A stretch of DNA of 64,000 nucleotides from Tragulus kanchil (Eukaryota > Chordata > Mammalia > Artiodactyla > Tragulidae): NCBI GenBank assembly GCA_022376925.1, contig JAIOJX010000025.1:9951141-10015140 (forward strand). The letters are read 5' to 3'. Made by a program: the position numbers and the translations under genes. Below are positions 48,234 through 59,908 of this stretch, one piece after another; position 1 is the first letter of the stretch, and every line of letters begins with the position of its first letter. A model generated the notes under the pieces. The model ran no database searches. It had not been told where the DNA came from and saw only the letters and a program-made list of their open reading frames with translations.

Positions 48234-48445
48234 GTGTATGTGCTCAATTGTGTCCAACTCTTTGTGAACCCATGGACTGTAGCCCTCTACGCTCCTCTGT
48301 CCATGGGATTATCCCAGCAAGAATACTGGAGTAGGGTGTCATTCCCTCCTCCAAGGGATCTTCCCTACCCAGGGATGAACCCATATTTCCTGCAGCTCCT
48401 GCATTGGCAGGTGGATTCTTTTACCACTGAGCCACCTGGGAAGTC
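48234..48445 (-). repeat. BovA SINE inserted in GATA-rich sequence
   Basis: Reverse-complement BovA: 'tgctcaattgtgtccaactc', 'cccatggactgtagccctct', 'gcaagaatactggagtaggg', 'gagccacctgggaagtc'. It is flanked by 'tagatagat' at 48225-48233 and 48446-48454, consistent with a TSD, although the flanks are themselves low complexity. Confidence 0.87.
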
Positions 48446-48982
48446 TAGATAGATAAATAGATATAAATATAGACAGTGGCAGTATGACCCATGCTCTTAA
48501 GAATATATTGAAACTTGCATTCCTGTTTGTTGGCATTCCTATTCAGCACTGTAAACTCAAACAGTCATTTTAGAATGAATAAAAAGAGTAATAATGATGT
48601 AATATGCTGTAAATGACTAGATTTATTGTGGGTAATATAGCCAAAGGAAACCATCCCAAATAAGGAGGAATTGTATCACCCTCACACCTGTTGGAGTGGC
48701 TATCAAACTGATCACAAATAACAAATGTTGGAGAGAATGTGGAGAGAAGGGAAACCTCATACGTCATTGGTGGGAGTGTAAACTAGTGTAGCCACAATGG
48801 AAACCAGTATGAGGATTTCTCACAAAAACTAACTACAGAGCTACCACATGACCAAGTAATTCTGTGCCTGCTCCCAAACCCCCAAAATGCTAATTCAAAA
48901 ATATACATTCACCCCAGTGTTAATAACATTATTTACAATAGCTGAGATATGCAAGCAACTTGTCTATCAAAAGATAACTGGA

Positions 48983-49242
48983 AGGCTTCCTTGGTGGTCC
49001 AGTGGGTAAAGAGTCTGCCTTGCAGTGCAAGGGGCACCGGTTTGATCCCTGGCCAGGGCTTTACCCGTGTATCCAATTGCAAGCCAGAGCTCTAGAGCAC
49101 ATGTGCCCAGAGCCAGTGCTTTGCAATGGGAGGCCCACACAGGCCAAAGCATAAAGATGGATGAAAATAAATAAACACACACACAAACAAACAAGCAAAG
49201 AGCCCCCCCACCAAAAAAAGGGGTAACATGACCTTAAAAAAA
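48983..49242 (+). repeat. CHR-like tRNA-derived SINE with 14-base TSD
   Basis: 'ggcttccttggtggtccagt', 'caccggtttgatccctggcc', 'acatgtgcccagagccagtg', tail 'aagatggatgaaaataaata' with a CA/CAAA stretch and long A run. 'aaaagataactgga' is at 48969-48982 and 49243-49256. The middle is shortened relative to other copies. Confidence 0.9.
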
Positions 49243-49317
49243 AAAAGATAACTGGATAAAGAAGATTTGGTATGTGTATACAACAGAATACTAATTAGCC
49301 ATAAGAAAGAATGAATC

Positions 49318-49597
49318 TTTTTTTTTAATTTTTTGGCCTCTTTTATTGGTTTTTTGTTTGTTTATTTTCATCCATCTTTATTCTTTGGCCTGTGTTGGCC
49401 TCCCATTGCAGTGGCCTCTATCGTTGCAGAGCGTCGACTCTGGGCACATGCCCTGTAGAGCTCTGGCTCATAATTGGACACACTGGTCCATCAGCTCTGG
49501 AGTACATGGGATCTTCCCAGACCAGGGATTGAATCCGTACCCCCTTGCACTGCAAGGCAGACTCTCTACCCCACTAGACCACCAGGGAAGTCCAATA
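49318..49597 (-). repeat. CHR-like tRNA-derived SINE, opposite orientation
   Basis: Reverse complement: T run, 'aattttttggcctcttttat', 'catccatctttattctttgg', 'gcctcccattgcagtggcct', 'aattggacacactggtccat', ending 'gaccaccagggaagtcc'. It lies 76 bases from the 48983 copy, giving an inverted pair within one L1. A short 'aatga' may be the TSD, but I cannot fix it. Confidence 0.9.
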
Positions 49598-50010
49598 ATG
49601 AGTTTGGCATTTGCAGCAATGTGGATGGACTTGGACGGTATTATGCTTAGTGAAATACATCAGACAGTGAAAGACAAATATTGTTCATATTACTTAAACG
49701 TGGAACCTAAAAAAAATTAAACAGACTAGTGAACATAACAAAAAAAAAAGACTCCCAGATATAGAGACGAAATTAGTGGTTACCGGTTGGAAGGGGGAAA
49801 AAGCGGGGGCAAGAGAGGGCTAGGGCATTAAGAGGTACAAGCCACTATGTACACAATGAATATGGTACAAGAATATACTGTACAACAATAAGGCCTATAG
49901 CCAACATTTTATAATAACTATAAATGGGATATAACCTTTAAAAATTGTGAATCACTGTCTTGTACATCTGAAACTTACATAACATTATACATCAACTATG
50001 CCTCAATAAA

Positions 50011-50399
50011 AATTTAAATAAACAAACAAAAAAGCAAAATCAAGCAAGTAAAAGCTTTTAAACTATAAAACCTATTCAGATGCACCATTAAAATTCTTGA
50101 AATTGTATCATTCTGTTTTATCCTGTTTTGTGTATGGGAAGCTAAAATAAAAATCTTTTATAGAAAAATAAAGAAAATTATAAGTTTATAGAAGTGTTCA
50201 GAATAGCATAATTTATAATGGGTAAAAATTGAAAACACAGTCCTTTCTTTTCAATGTGTTTCCTATCTGAAATTATCTCCTTTCTCCTTAAATTCAATTT
50301 TAAAGTTCTGAGTTTAGGTCAGTTTGAGGGGCCTCAGCCAAATGTGATCTACATAGGTCTTGTCAAATGGTCTTTATTCCTTCCTAAGAATGCATTGCT
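50011..50399. other. A-rich unassigned DNA
   Basis: L1-derived A-rich tail followed by unrecognised sequence. It is repeated at 51127-51515. Confidence 0.4.
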
Positions 50400-50612
50400 C
50401 CAGTTTCTTTCTTTCTTTTTTTTTTAATTTTGGCCTGTTTTTTTTTTTTGTTTTTTTATTTATTGTTTATTTATTTTCATCCATCTTTATTCTTTGGCCT
50501 GTGCGGGCCTCCCATTGCAGTGGCCTCTCTCGTTGCACAGCACCAGCTCTGGGCTCATGCACTGCAGAGCGCTGGCTCGTAATTGAACACACCGGTCCAG
50601 CCGCTCTGCCCC
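50400..50612 (-). repeat. CHR-like tRNA-derived SINE, head missing
   Basis: Reverse complement: long T runs, 'tttattttcatccatcttta', 'tctttggcctgtgcgggcct', 'cccattgcagtggcctctct', 'cgtaattgaacacaccggtc'. It stops after 'cgctctgcccc' without the tRNA-like head, so it is a 5'-truncated insertion. It is repeated at 51516-51728. Confidence 0.87.
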
Positions 50613-50624
50613 ACACAAGCCTCC

Positions 50625-50805
50625 ACCTCATGTTAACATCCCCCACCACAATGGTACGTGTGTTACAATTGAGGAACCTAAATAGACATATCATTATCAC
50701 CCAGTCTTTAGTCACACGAGGCTTCACTCTTGGTGTGGTACGTTCTATGGGTTTTGACATACATATAAGGACATGTAACTACCATCATTCTGTAGAAATA
50801 GGAAA
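50625..50805 (-). repeat. Old L1 3' UTR fragment, antisense
   Basis: 'catgttaacatcccccacca', 'gtgttacaattgaggaacct', 'acgttctatgggttttgaca', 'aaggacatgtaactaccatc' match an old L1 3' region in reverse. The 159-residue frame that begins at 50360 is simply SINE plus this fragment. Confidence 0.6.
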
Positions 50806-51515
50806 ATCAGTATATCTTATTGAGCAAGCAATGAGATAGAACATGGACAGGATTAGATTGATCATAGGTCACCCTGTCTAGCTCTGATTACTAACAGCCT
50901 TTTGCAGGAAGGGGAAAAGCGGGGGCAAGAGAGGGCTAGGGCATTAAGAGGTACAAGCCACTATGTACACAATGAATATGGTACAAGAATATACTGTACA
51001 ACAATAAGGCCTATAGCCAACATTTTATAATAACTATAAATGGGATATAACCTTTAAAAATTGTGAATCACTGTCTTGTACATCTGAAACTTACATAACA
51101 TTATACATCAACTATGCCTCAATAAAAATTTAAATAAACAAACAAAAAAGCAAAATCAAGCAAGTAAAAGCTTTTAAACTATAAAACCTATTCAGATGCA
51201 CCATTAAAATTCTTGAAATTGTATCATTCTGTTTTATCCTGTTTTGTGTATGGGAAGCTAAAATAAAAATCTTTTATAGAAAAATAAAGAAAATTATAAG
51301 TTTATAGAAGTGTTCAGAATAGCATAATTTATAATGGGTAAAAATTGAAAACACAGTCCTTTCTTTTCAATGTGTTTCCTATCTGAAATTATCTCCTTTC
51401 TCCTTAAATTCAATTTTAAAGTTCTGAGTTTAGGTCAGTTTGAGGGGCCTCAGCCAAATGTGATCTACATAGGTCTTGTCAAATGGTCTTTATTCCTTCC
51501 TAAGAATGCATTGCT

Positions 51516-51728
51516 CCAGTTTCTTTCTTTCTTTTTTTTTTAATTTTGGCCTGTTTTTTTTTTTTGTTTTTTTATTTATTGTTTATTTATTTTCATCCAT
51601 CTTTATTCTTTGGCCTGTGCGGGCCTCCCATTGCAGTGGCCTCTCTCGTTGCACAGCACCAGCTCTGGGCTCATGCACTGCAGAGCGCTGGCTCGTAATT
51701 GAACACACCGGTCCAGCCGCTCTGCCCC
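51516..51728 (-). repeat. CHR-like SINE, duplicate copy
   Basis: Counterpart of 50400-50612 at offset 1116; not an independent insertion. Confidence 0.87.
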
Positions 51729-52023
51729 ACACAAGCCTCCACCTCATGTTAACATCCCCCACCACAATGGTACGTGTGTTACAATTGAGGAACCTAAATA
51801 GACATATCATTATCACCCAGTCTTTAGTCACACGAGGCTTCACTCTTGGTGTGGTACGTTCTATGGGTTTTGACATACATATAAGGACATGTAACTACCA
51901 TCATTCTGTAGAAATAGTAAAAATCAGTATATCTTATTGAGCAAGCAATGAGATAGAACATGGACAGGATTAGATTGATCATAGGTCACCCTGTCTAGCT
52001 CTGATTACTAACAGCCTTTTGCA

Positions 52024-52790
52024 CAGTGATGACATTTGAGGGAGCATTTATATACAACACAGATATGTTAAGCCCCTTGTCAATTATTCCTGTACTCATT
52101 TGTCCAGTATCCCTCCTTCCAATTTCCTAATCATTTGCCAAACTCTTAGCCAATTTTTTATGACTCAGTTTGAAACTGCACAATAGGCCATTTCTCTTTT
52201 TCCAGAACAAAAGGACAATGGGATGTGGTGTTTTATGTTTCCACCTGTAGGGCAAGATTTCTCCCACCAGAGTCCTTTGGGGCAACGCTGAGTAGACTGT
52301 ACCACCAAAACAGTTCGCCTTTTGCTGGTACCAGCAATCTGTAGATCAGGCTTGTATTTCTCCCTTCTCAGTCAATTTACGGCATTTTCTGTGAGAACAC
52401 AGATGTGGGTTGATGAGGGGTATGTATACAGAGGGAGTGGGGGAAGTGGTAGTACTTCAAGAATTTGATAGTAGATTGGCTTTACTATGCATGTGCAGGA
52501 GAATGGCCCTCAAGTTGGATTCGGTAGCAAAGGGTGGAGGGTAAAAGATGTATGCCAGCAATACACTCAGCAAATTAATGATAAATGAGTCTTTATTTTA
52601 AAATCAAGAAAACAATAGCTTTCCTGAAACCTCTAACTAGTATTCTGCTTTCATCTCATTGGGCAGAATTTTGCATATGGACCGTATCAACATGCTAAGT
52701 ATTTAGTTTTAAATGGGCACATTGTAATGCTGAAAAATATCCAAGTTTTATTTGAAAGGAAGAGGGAGAAATGGATGTTGGTTGACAGTA
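52024..52790. other. Unassigned spacer
   Basis: No gene or nameable repeat is visible. Confidence 0.4.
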
Positions 52791-52992
52791 AGGGCTTCCC
52801 TTGGTGGCTTATATGGTGAAGAATCTGCAATGCAGGAAACCAAGGTTCAATCCCTGGGTCAGGACGATTCCCTGTAGAAGGAATAGGCAATCCACTCCAG
52901 TATCCTTGACTGGGAAATGCCATGGACAGAGGAACCTGGTGGTGCCATGCGGTTGCAAAGAGTCGGACACAGTTGAACTACTGAGCACTCAA
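52791..52992 (+). repeat. BovA SINE
   Basis: 'agggcttcccttggtggctt', 'caaggttcaatccctgggtc', 'ccactccagtatccttgact', 'gccatggacagaggaacctg', 'agagtcggacacagttgaac' in sense order. The right two thirds recur at 53958-54094 because duplication 16 starts inside it. Confidence 0.88.
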
Positions 52993-55107
52993 ACTAAAAG
53001 AAGCATTTTAAATGTTGGAGATAGGCACTACTAGGCATTTTTTTCCTCACCCCTTCCATCGTTTCTTGTAAAGGTATAAGTATTCACAGTCTCTCTTAAT
53101 TGCCCAGGGCATTGTTGGTCAAACTGTGTTTGGGGTCTCTTCAGCCTCTGTGCAGGGGCAGCTGGACCCCCAGCTGGGACTCTCAGAACGATGCAGTTTT
53201 AATCACAGTGGCTCCCCTGTGTGGGCATTTCTGTCAGGGCTCTTTGAACAATGGCTGCACAATGAAAGGAACTGGAAAGGCCCCAATTCATGTATAACTC
53301 CCTAACTGTACAGAAAAGAAACAAGCAAAAGTGTCCAAAGACCCAAAGGAACTTCAGAGATGAAGCCTTTTGCTTCTATTTATTTTTCTTAATATTTCTA
53401 TGAGTCATCTTCTGACTCATCCTTAATAGGCTGTTAAAAAGTTATTGTTGCCACTGTTATGTAAAGAGATGGGCCCAATAAGCCTCTGGGAATAGAAACT
53501 CACCCCCTGAATTTTAGTCCAATTAATTGCCATATTATAGATATTTAGTAAAAATATATTTTGACAACAGGCTCATTATTTCAGACTGTGATTTTGTTCA
53601 TACAAAAAGAAATAATATGCACGTACATTTGACCTGTTTCTCCAAAAATCCCTACCCAGTCACATTGGGGTGTGTGATTTATCTATGTAACAGTACACAT
53701 TATAAAACTATAGGAGCAGATACTGTGTAAGGCACTGTGGCCTCTTCTCAGGGTGTTCAGAAACTTCTTTTATGCCTGAGACCGTTCAGGACCAAATACC
53801 TGGTCTTGTCATCAGAAAACATTTTCCTGTGTTTTCACTAAATCTCTTCAGGGTTTTGGGCTGAAGTGGTGAAGAGCTTATTACGAGGCATTACGAGGCA
53901 ATTTTAAAAAAAACCAACTGACTGGCTGGCTTAAAACCACAATGACTGAAGGCTTTAGGGTCAGGACGATTCCCTGTAGAAGGAATAGGCAATCCACTCC
54001 AGTATCCTTGACTGGGAAATGCCATGGACAGAGGAACCTGGTGGTGCCATGCGGTTGCAAAGAGTCGGACACAGTTGAACTACTGAGCACTCAAACTAAA
54101 AGAAGCATTTTAAATGTTGGAGATAGGCACTACTAGGCATTTTTTTCCTCACCCCTTCCATCGTTTCTTGTAAAGGTATAAGTATTCACAGTCTCTCTTA
54201 ATTGCCCAGGGCATTGTTGGTCAAACTGTGTTTGGGGTCTCTTCAGCCTCTGTGCAGGGGCAGCTGGACCCCCAGCTGGGACTCTCAGAACGATGCAGTT
54301 TTAATCACAGTGGCTCCCCTGTGTGGGCATTTCTGTCAGGGCTCTTTGAACAATGGCTGCACAATGAAAGGAACTGGAAAGGCCCCAATTCATGTATAAC
54401 TCCCTAACTGTACAGAAAAGAAACAAGCAAAAGTGTCCAAAGACCCAAAGGAACTTCAGAGATGAAGCCTTTTGCTTCTATTTATTTTTCTTAATATTTC
54501 TATGAGTCATCTTCTGACTCATCCTTAATAGGCTGTTAAAAAGTTATTGTTGCCACTGTTATGTAAAGAGATGGGCCCAATAAGCCTCTGGGAATAGAAA
54601 CTCACCCCCTGAATTTTAGTCCAATTAATTGCCATATTATAGATATTTAGTAAAAATATATTTTGACAACAGGCTCATTATTTCAGACTGTGATTTTGTT
54701 CATACAAAAAGAAATAATATGCACGTACATTTGACCTGTTTCTCCAAAAATCCCTACCCAGTCACATTGGGGTGTGTGATTTATCTATGTAACAGTACAC
54801 ATTATAAAACTATAGGAGCAGATACTGTGTAAGGCACTGTGGCCTCTTCTCAGGGTGTTCAGAAACTTCTTTTATGCCTGAGACCGTTCAGGACCAAATA
54901 CCTGGTCTTGTCATCAGAAAACATTTTCCTGTGTTTTCACTAAATCTCTTCAGGGTTTTGGGCTGAAGTGGTGAAGAGCTTATTACGAGGCATTATAACA
55001 ATGATGGCACTGGTAGGGATATTTTCCTCTAAGAAGAAAAGCATCACATTCCCTATTTTTACATCTGTACTGGCTGAAACAATTTCTGCTTAAAACCACA
55101 ATGATGA
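52856..55107. repeat. Tandem duplication 16 (unit 1102 bases)
   Basis: Copy A is 52856-53957 and copy B starts at 53958, offset 1102. Copy A is clean to about 53900. Its last 60 bases are then a collapsed version of 55000-55107: 'attacgaggca' is stuttered twice, about 80 bases are lost, and the string resumes at 'gcttaaaaccacaatga'. This is the most degraded junction in the window. Confidence 0.94.
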
Positions 55108-57219
55108 AGCTAGCAAGTATGACATTTTCAATGTCCCCACCAAAGCTAGTTTAAAATCTTGTTTTGAATTTGATATGTCTTACTATGATGAAATTCTTAA
55201 TGGTTTTAATTTATTTGGCTTATGATTTTAATTATAGATTCATCTTCATAACAGCTTTCAACTGTTTAGAATTTTCTCAGGATGGCGAGCAAGAATATGT
55301 GTATCCCTTAATAACATTTGCTCTAAATTCTTTGTTTATTATTTTTAATAACTTCTTGAAAATCTTCATCAGAAAGGAGTTATAGAACAAAGAACTCCAG
55401 CCTTGACCATAACATGAGGAAGTGATTTTAGCACTCTGAAAATATGCTGGAGGATGAGACCCGCAAAAACAGGGTGGTGCTTCCACAGTCCCCCTTCTCT
55501 GAAAACAACAGCTGGAAGTGTCTGTTGCCACTGGAGGGGGGAGGGTAGGATGGAAGAAGCTTTTTTTTTTTTAATGTTGTCAAATTTTCAGCAAAATCAT
55601 GATGTCACCAGGATATGTTTTGTCTATGATGATAATTTGCATAAATTCCTTCCCGAAGAACTGTGTAAAATATAAAGGAATGTGTTATGGTCCATTTTGT
55701 GTCTGTGGTGCCAATATGTTTGAGTCCATGAAGGAGATCTAATGTACAAAGAATTTGTTTTGTAAATTCTCTCAAATGAAGAACTAATGAGAAAGAAGAG
55801 AAACGGGGCTGGCGAATACTATCGTTCACATTGTTCTCTCAGAAACACTGGGATTGTTTTTTCTTTCTGATCACTGACTGATATTTAAACTTGGTACCAC
55901 ATGCTTTGGCGAAAAGGATTTTTCATACTTACAGCTTGGGAGACTTACTCATTTTATTCTTCTTCCTGTTATAACTAACTCAGACCATTTTTCAAAAACC
56001 CTCCATCATTGGGGTGTGTGATTTATCTTGTAACAGCCTTATAAAAACGATGTGTAAGGCACTGTGGCCTCTTCTCAGGGTGTTCAGAAACTTCTTTTAT
56101 GCCTGAGACCGTTCAGGACCAAATACCTGGTCTTGTCATCAGAAAACATTTTCCTGTGTTTTCACTAAATCTCTTCAGGGTTTTGGGCTGAAGTGGTGAA
56201 GAGCTTATTACGAGGCATTATAACAATGATGGCACTGGTAGGGATATTTTCCTCTAAGAAGAAAAGCATCACATTCCCTATTTTTACATCTGTACTGGCT
56301 GAAACAATTTCTGCTTAAAACCACAATGATGAAGCTAGCAAGTATGACATTTTCAATGTCCCCACCAAAGCTAGTTTAAAATCTTGTTTTGAATTTGATA
56401 TGTCTTACTATGATGAAATTCTTAATGGTTTTAATTTATTTGGCTTATGATTTTAATTATAGATTCATCTTCATAACAGCTTTCAACTGTTTAGAATTTT
56501 CTCAGGATGGCGAGCAAGAATATGTGTATCCCTTAATAACATTTGCTCTAAATTCTTTGTTTATTATTTTTAATAACTTCTTGAAAATCTTCATCAGAAA
56601 GGAGTTATAGAACAAAGAACTCCAGCCTTGACCATAACATGAGGAAGTGATTTTAGCACTCTGAAAATATGCTGGAGGATGAGACCCGCAAAAACAGGGT
56701 GGTGCTTCCACAGTCCCCCTTCTCTGAAAACAACAGCTGGAAGTGTCTGTTGCCACTGGAGGGGGGAGGGTAGGATGGAAGAAGCTTTTTTTTTTTTAAT
56801 GTTGTCAAATTTTCAGCAAAATCATGATGTCACCAGGATATGTTTTGTCTATGATGATAATTTGCATAAATTCCTTCCCGAAGAACTGTGTAAAATATAA
56901 AGGAATGTGTTATGGTCCATTTTGTGTCTGTGGTGCCAATATGTTTGAGTCCATGAAGGAGATCTAATGTACAAAGAATTTGTTTTGTAAATTCTCTCAA
57001 ATGAAGAACTAATGAGAAAGAAGAGAAACGGGGCTGGCGAATACTATACGTTCACATTGTTCTCTCAGAAACACTGGGATTGTTTTTTCTTTCTGATCAC
57101 TGACTGATATTTAAACTTGGTACCACATGCTTTGGCGAAAAGGATTTTTTTCATACTTACAGCTTGGGAGACTTACTCATTTTATTCTTCTTCCTGTTAT
57201 AACTAACTCAGACCATTTT
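54765..57219. repeat. Tandem duplication 17 (unit about 1.23 kb)
   Basis: Copy A is 54765-55991 and copy B is 56007-57219. The offset is 1242 at the start, 1225 in the middle and 1228 at the end. The head of copy B lost about 17 bases ('cttgtaacagccttataaaa' stands for a longer stretch), and the tail of copy A turns into 'tcaaaaaccctccat' filler. With duplication 16 it makes a triplicated segment (53663, 54765, 56007). It is the longest unit in the set. Confidence 0.93.
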
Positions 57220-57771
57220 ATCGAATTCTTATCTTTGAAAAATTTTAATCATCAAGCGAAATGTATTTGGGACACATTTTTAAAGATTTATTTTGACGTC
57301 AAGTTAAGCAGTGCCTTGCTATACAGCAGAGATATTCACGTATCAAATAAAATGTCTGGATATGAACAGCCACCGAGTTTGCCACGAAGCAATTTTAATC
57401 CCCCAAACATCATTTGAAATTTGTACATGGTTCATTTTGGCCCGTCAGTTCCCATATAGAGCAGAGGATATACACAAAATAATGGGAGGGGGTGTACTCA
57501 GTAATTTCGTCATCTTTCTCTTCAGAAACCTCCTTTTCTGAGGTTTCTGTTCAGGTTAATTTTTTGTTTGGATAGAAGCCTTTGCCTGGTAATTTCCTCC
57601 AATGGAATACACTTTTTTATATTTTTGAATCTTTGTATATCTACACATATCTTTTTTTTTATGACACTGGTAAATGATTGAGTCCCTTCTTAATTCCTGT
57701 GTAGCAGATAAAAAGTTAAATGATAAATGTCTTTGTTCTCCCTTGCAAATAACCACATCTTCTGTTTGGAA
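55000..57771. other. Unassigned DNA without recent repeats
   Basis: I recognise no SINE or LINE in the non-redundant part. Frames of 66-96 residues have no visible domain, and those occurring twice do so through duplication 17. Confidence 0.4.
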
Positions 57772-58245
57772 GCTTAAAATATCTTCTTGAATGTAGGATT
57801 AAGTAACATGTAGCTTTTCTGACGGGCTTCTCAGGTGGCACATTCAAGTCTTTTCTCTGCTTAGAGAAAAATTTTAAATTTTACTGACTTAAGGATTTTC
57901 TTTCCAGCATCTATTACTTTTCCTCTTTCCAGAACTCCTCTTTCCCCAGTTTTGATTCTCTTGCAAGATGATGGGTGTCTAGCTGGAGTCTCCTAGAAAC
58001 ACTTGGGAACTGCACGGCATTCAAGAGTGTTATTAGACCAACTTGTGTGAGGCTGTACAAGCTGTTGTAAGCTAGAGAATTGAGTCTGATCCCATCACGA
58101 TCACATTGTGCATCGTGTACATCAAGATTAAGGAGGTGTGCTTGACCCTGGTGACAAGGGCTCCAGCAAGTTCCTAGACAGTGCTCTGTCCTGGAGCACT
58201 CTTGGCTTATGTGCATAAGGCCAGGCTTAGAAGAGGACAGGTATG

Positions 58246-58597
58246 CAAAAAGAGAAAGACAAGTATAGTATACTAACTCATATATATGGGATCTAGTAAG
58301 ATGGTCATGATAACACACGCAGTGAACTCATGAAAAAACAGAGAATAGACATAAAGACATTGTGGAGACCGAACAGTGGGAGGGAGGCATGGAGGGAGTA
58401 ACATGGAAACCTATACTGTCATGTGTGGAAAAGATAGCTATTGTCATTGTGCTAGGGGAATAGGAGTACCTACAACCACTTGGGGCGATGATCTGGAGGG
58501 ATGGGGGGCGGGGACGGGTGGGGGGAGGGTCCAGGGATATGCATATGAATGATCTGGGAACATACATGTAAAAAATAAAAATAATAAAAAGAAAAAT
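58246..58597 (+). mobile_element. L1 3' end insertion with 17-base TSD
   Basis: A 352-base, strongly 5'-truncated L1: 'ctcatatatatgggatctag', 'acagagaatagacataaaga', 'gtgggagggaggcatggagg', a G-rich polypurine tract (58498-58529), 'tatgcatatgaatgatctgg', then an A-rich end. 'agaagaggacaggtatg' is at 58229-58245 and 58598-58614, so both ends are exact. The TSD is perfect, which suggests a fairly recent insertion. It is repeated at 59328-59679. The 134-residue minus-strand frame at 57914-58318 crosses its left boundary and so cannot be an old gene. Confidence 0.9.
58498..58529 (+). other. G-quadruplex-like polypurine tract in L1 3' UTR
   Basis: Five or more G runs of three to six bases are separated by one to two bases ('gggatggggggcggggacgg' and following). 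L1 3' UTRs of several mammals are known to carry such tracts. It is repeated at 59580-59611, and a related C-rich version lies at 15262-15288. Confidence 0.75.
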
Positions 58598-59327
58598 AGA
58601 AGAGGACAGGTATGAACAGTCTGATGTGAACTCGATTGACTTGGATGCTGTTCACTACAAATCATGGAGGCTTGACTAAGACCTTTGGAGGCTAGGAGGT
58701 GTGCCTCTTCCTCAGAGAATGTTGATCTCTTGGTTGTGTATTCTGATTTCTTTATGTTCTTTTGGATCCTGTAGAAGAGCACAGCTTGTTTTTTTTTACC
58801 CTAGCAGTTATGGCCCTGTGCCTGATTTGGCCCCCTGTTTTTTTTTTTTTCTGGCTTAAAATATCTTCTTGAATGTAGGATTAAGTAACATGTAGCTTTT
58901 CTGACGGGCTTCTCAGGTGGCACATTCAAGTCTTTTCTCTGCTTAGAGAAAAATTTTAAATTTTACTGACTTAAGGATTTTCTTTCCAGCATCTATTACT
59001 TTTCCTCTTTCCAGAACTCCTCTTTCCCCAGTTTTGATTCTCTTGCAAGATGATGGGTGTCTAGCTGGAGTCTCCTAGAAACACTTGGGAACTGCACGGC
59101 ATTCAAGAGTGTTATTAGACCAACTTGTGTGAGGCTGTACAAGCTGTTGTAAGCTAGAGAATTGAGTCTGATCCCATCACGATCACATTGTGCATCGTGT
59201 ACATCAAGATTAAGGAGGTGTGCTTGACCCTGGTGACAAGGGCTCCAGCAAGTTCCTAGACAGTGCTCTGTCCTGGAGCACTCTTGGCTTATGTGCATAA
59301 GGCCAGGCTTAGAAGAGGACAGGTATG

Positions 59328-59679
59328 CAAAAAGAGAAAGACAAGTATAGTATACTAACTCATATATATGGGATCTAGTAAGATGGTCATGATAACACAC
59401 GCAGTGAACTCATGAAAAAACAGAGAATAGACATAAAGACATTGTGGAGACCGAACAGTGGGAGGGAGGCATGGAGGGAGTAACATGGAAACCTATACTG
59501 TCATGTGTGGAAAAGATAGCTATTGTCATTGTGCTAGGGGAATAGGAGTACCTACAACCACTTGGGGCGATGATCTGGAGGGATGGGGGGCGGGGACGGG
59601 TGGGGGGAGGGTCCAGGGATATGCATATGAATGATCTGGGAACATACATGTAAAAAATAAAAATAATAAAAAGAAAAAT
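59328..59679 (+). mobile_element. L1 3' end insertion, duplicate copy
   Basis: Counterpart of 58246-58597 at offset 1082, with the same flanking TSDs. Confidence 0.88.
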
Positions 59680-59908
59680 AGAAGAGGACAGGTATGAACA
59701 GTCTGATGTGAACTCGATTGACTTGGATGCTGTTCACTACAAATCATGGAGGCTTGACTAAGACCTTTGGAGGCTAGGAGGTGTGCCTCTTCCTCAGAGA
59801 ATGTTGATCTCTTGGTTGTGTATTCTGATTTCTTTATGTTCTTTTGGATCCTGTAGAAGAGCACAGCTTGTTTTTTTTTACCCTAGCAGTTATGGCCCTG
59901 TGCCTGAT

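Larger units (their letters stand above)
48640..50010 (+). repeat. L1 ORF2 C-terminus and 3' UTR, interrupted by two SINEs
   Basis: 'aacaaatgttggagagaatg', 'tcattggtgggagtgtaaac', 'atttacaatagctgagatat', 'gtggatggacttggacggta', 'tggttaccggttggaagggg', 'acattatacatcaactatgc' are in the right order for an L1 3' end. The element is cut by CHR-like SINEs at 48983-49242 and 49318-49597. Its 3' end is repeated at 50907-51125 by duplication 15. Confidence 0.85.
49790..52023. repeat. Tandem duplication 15 (unit about 1.12 kb)
   Basis: Copy A is 49790-50904 and copy B is about 50905-52023, offset 1116. The head of copy B has 'ggaaggggaaaagcgg' for 'ggaagggggaaaaagcgg' (one G and one A short). Near the end, 'gaaataggaaaatcag' in copy A is 'gaaatagtaaaaatcag' in copy B. 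It duplicates an L1 3' end and a SINE. Confidence 0.95.
57772..59908. repeat. Tandem duplication 18 (unit 1082 bases)
   Basis: Copy A is 57772-58826 and copy B is 58854-59908, constant offset 1082, with 27 filler bases that include a T run. Copy A ends 'gccctgtgcctgat' and then 'ttggccccctg'; copy B continues 'gtctctgtcagtgatacc'. It duplicates a small L1 insertion together with both its target-site duplications. Confidence 0.95.

Noticed and set aside
50360..51940. 159- and 154-residue plus-strand ORFs
   Set aside because: They run through a SINE and an old L1 3' UTR fragment. The two versions end differently because of a small indel between the copies.
57914..59400. 134-residue minus-strand ORF present twice
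   Set aside because: It crosses the left boundary of an L1 insertion with a perfect TSD, so it cannot be an ancestral coding frame; the second copy is duplication 18.
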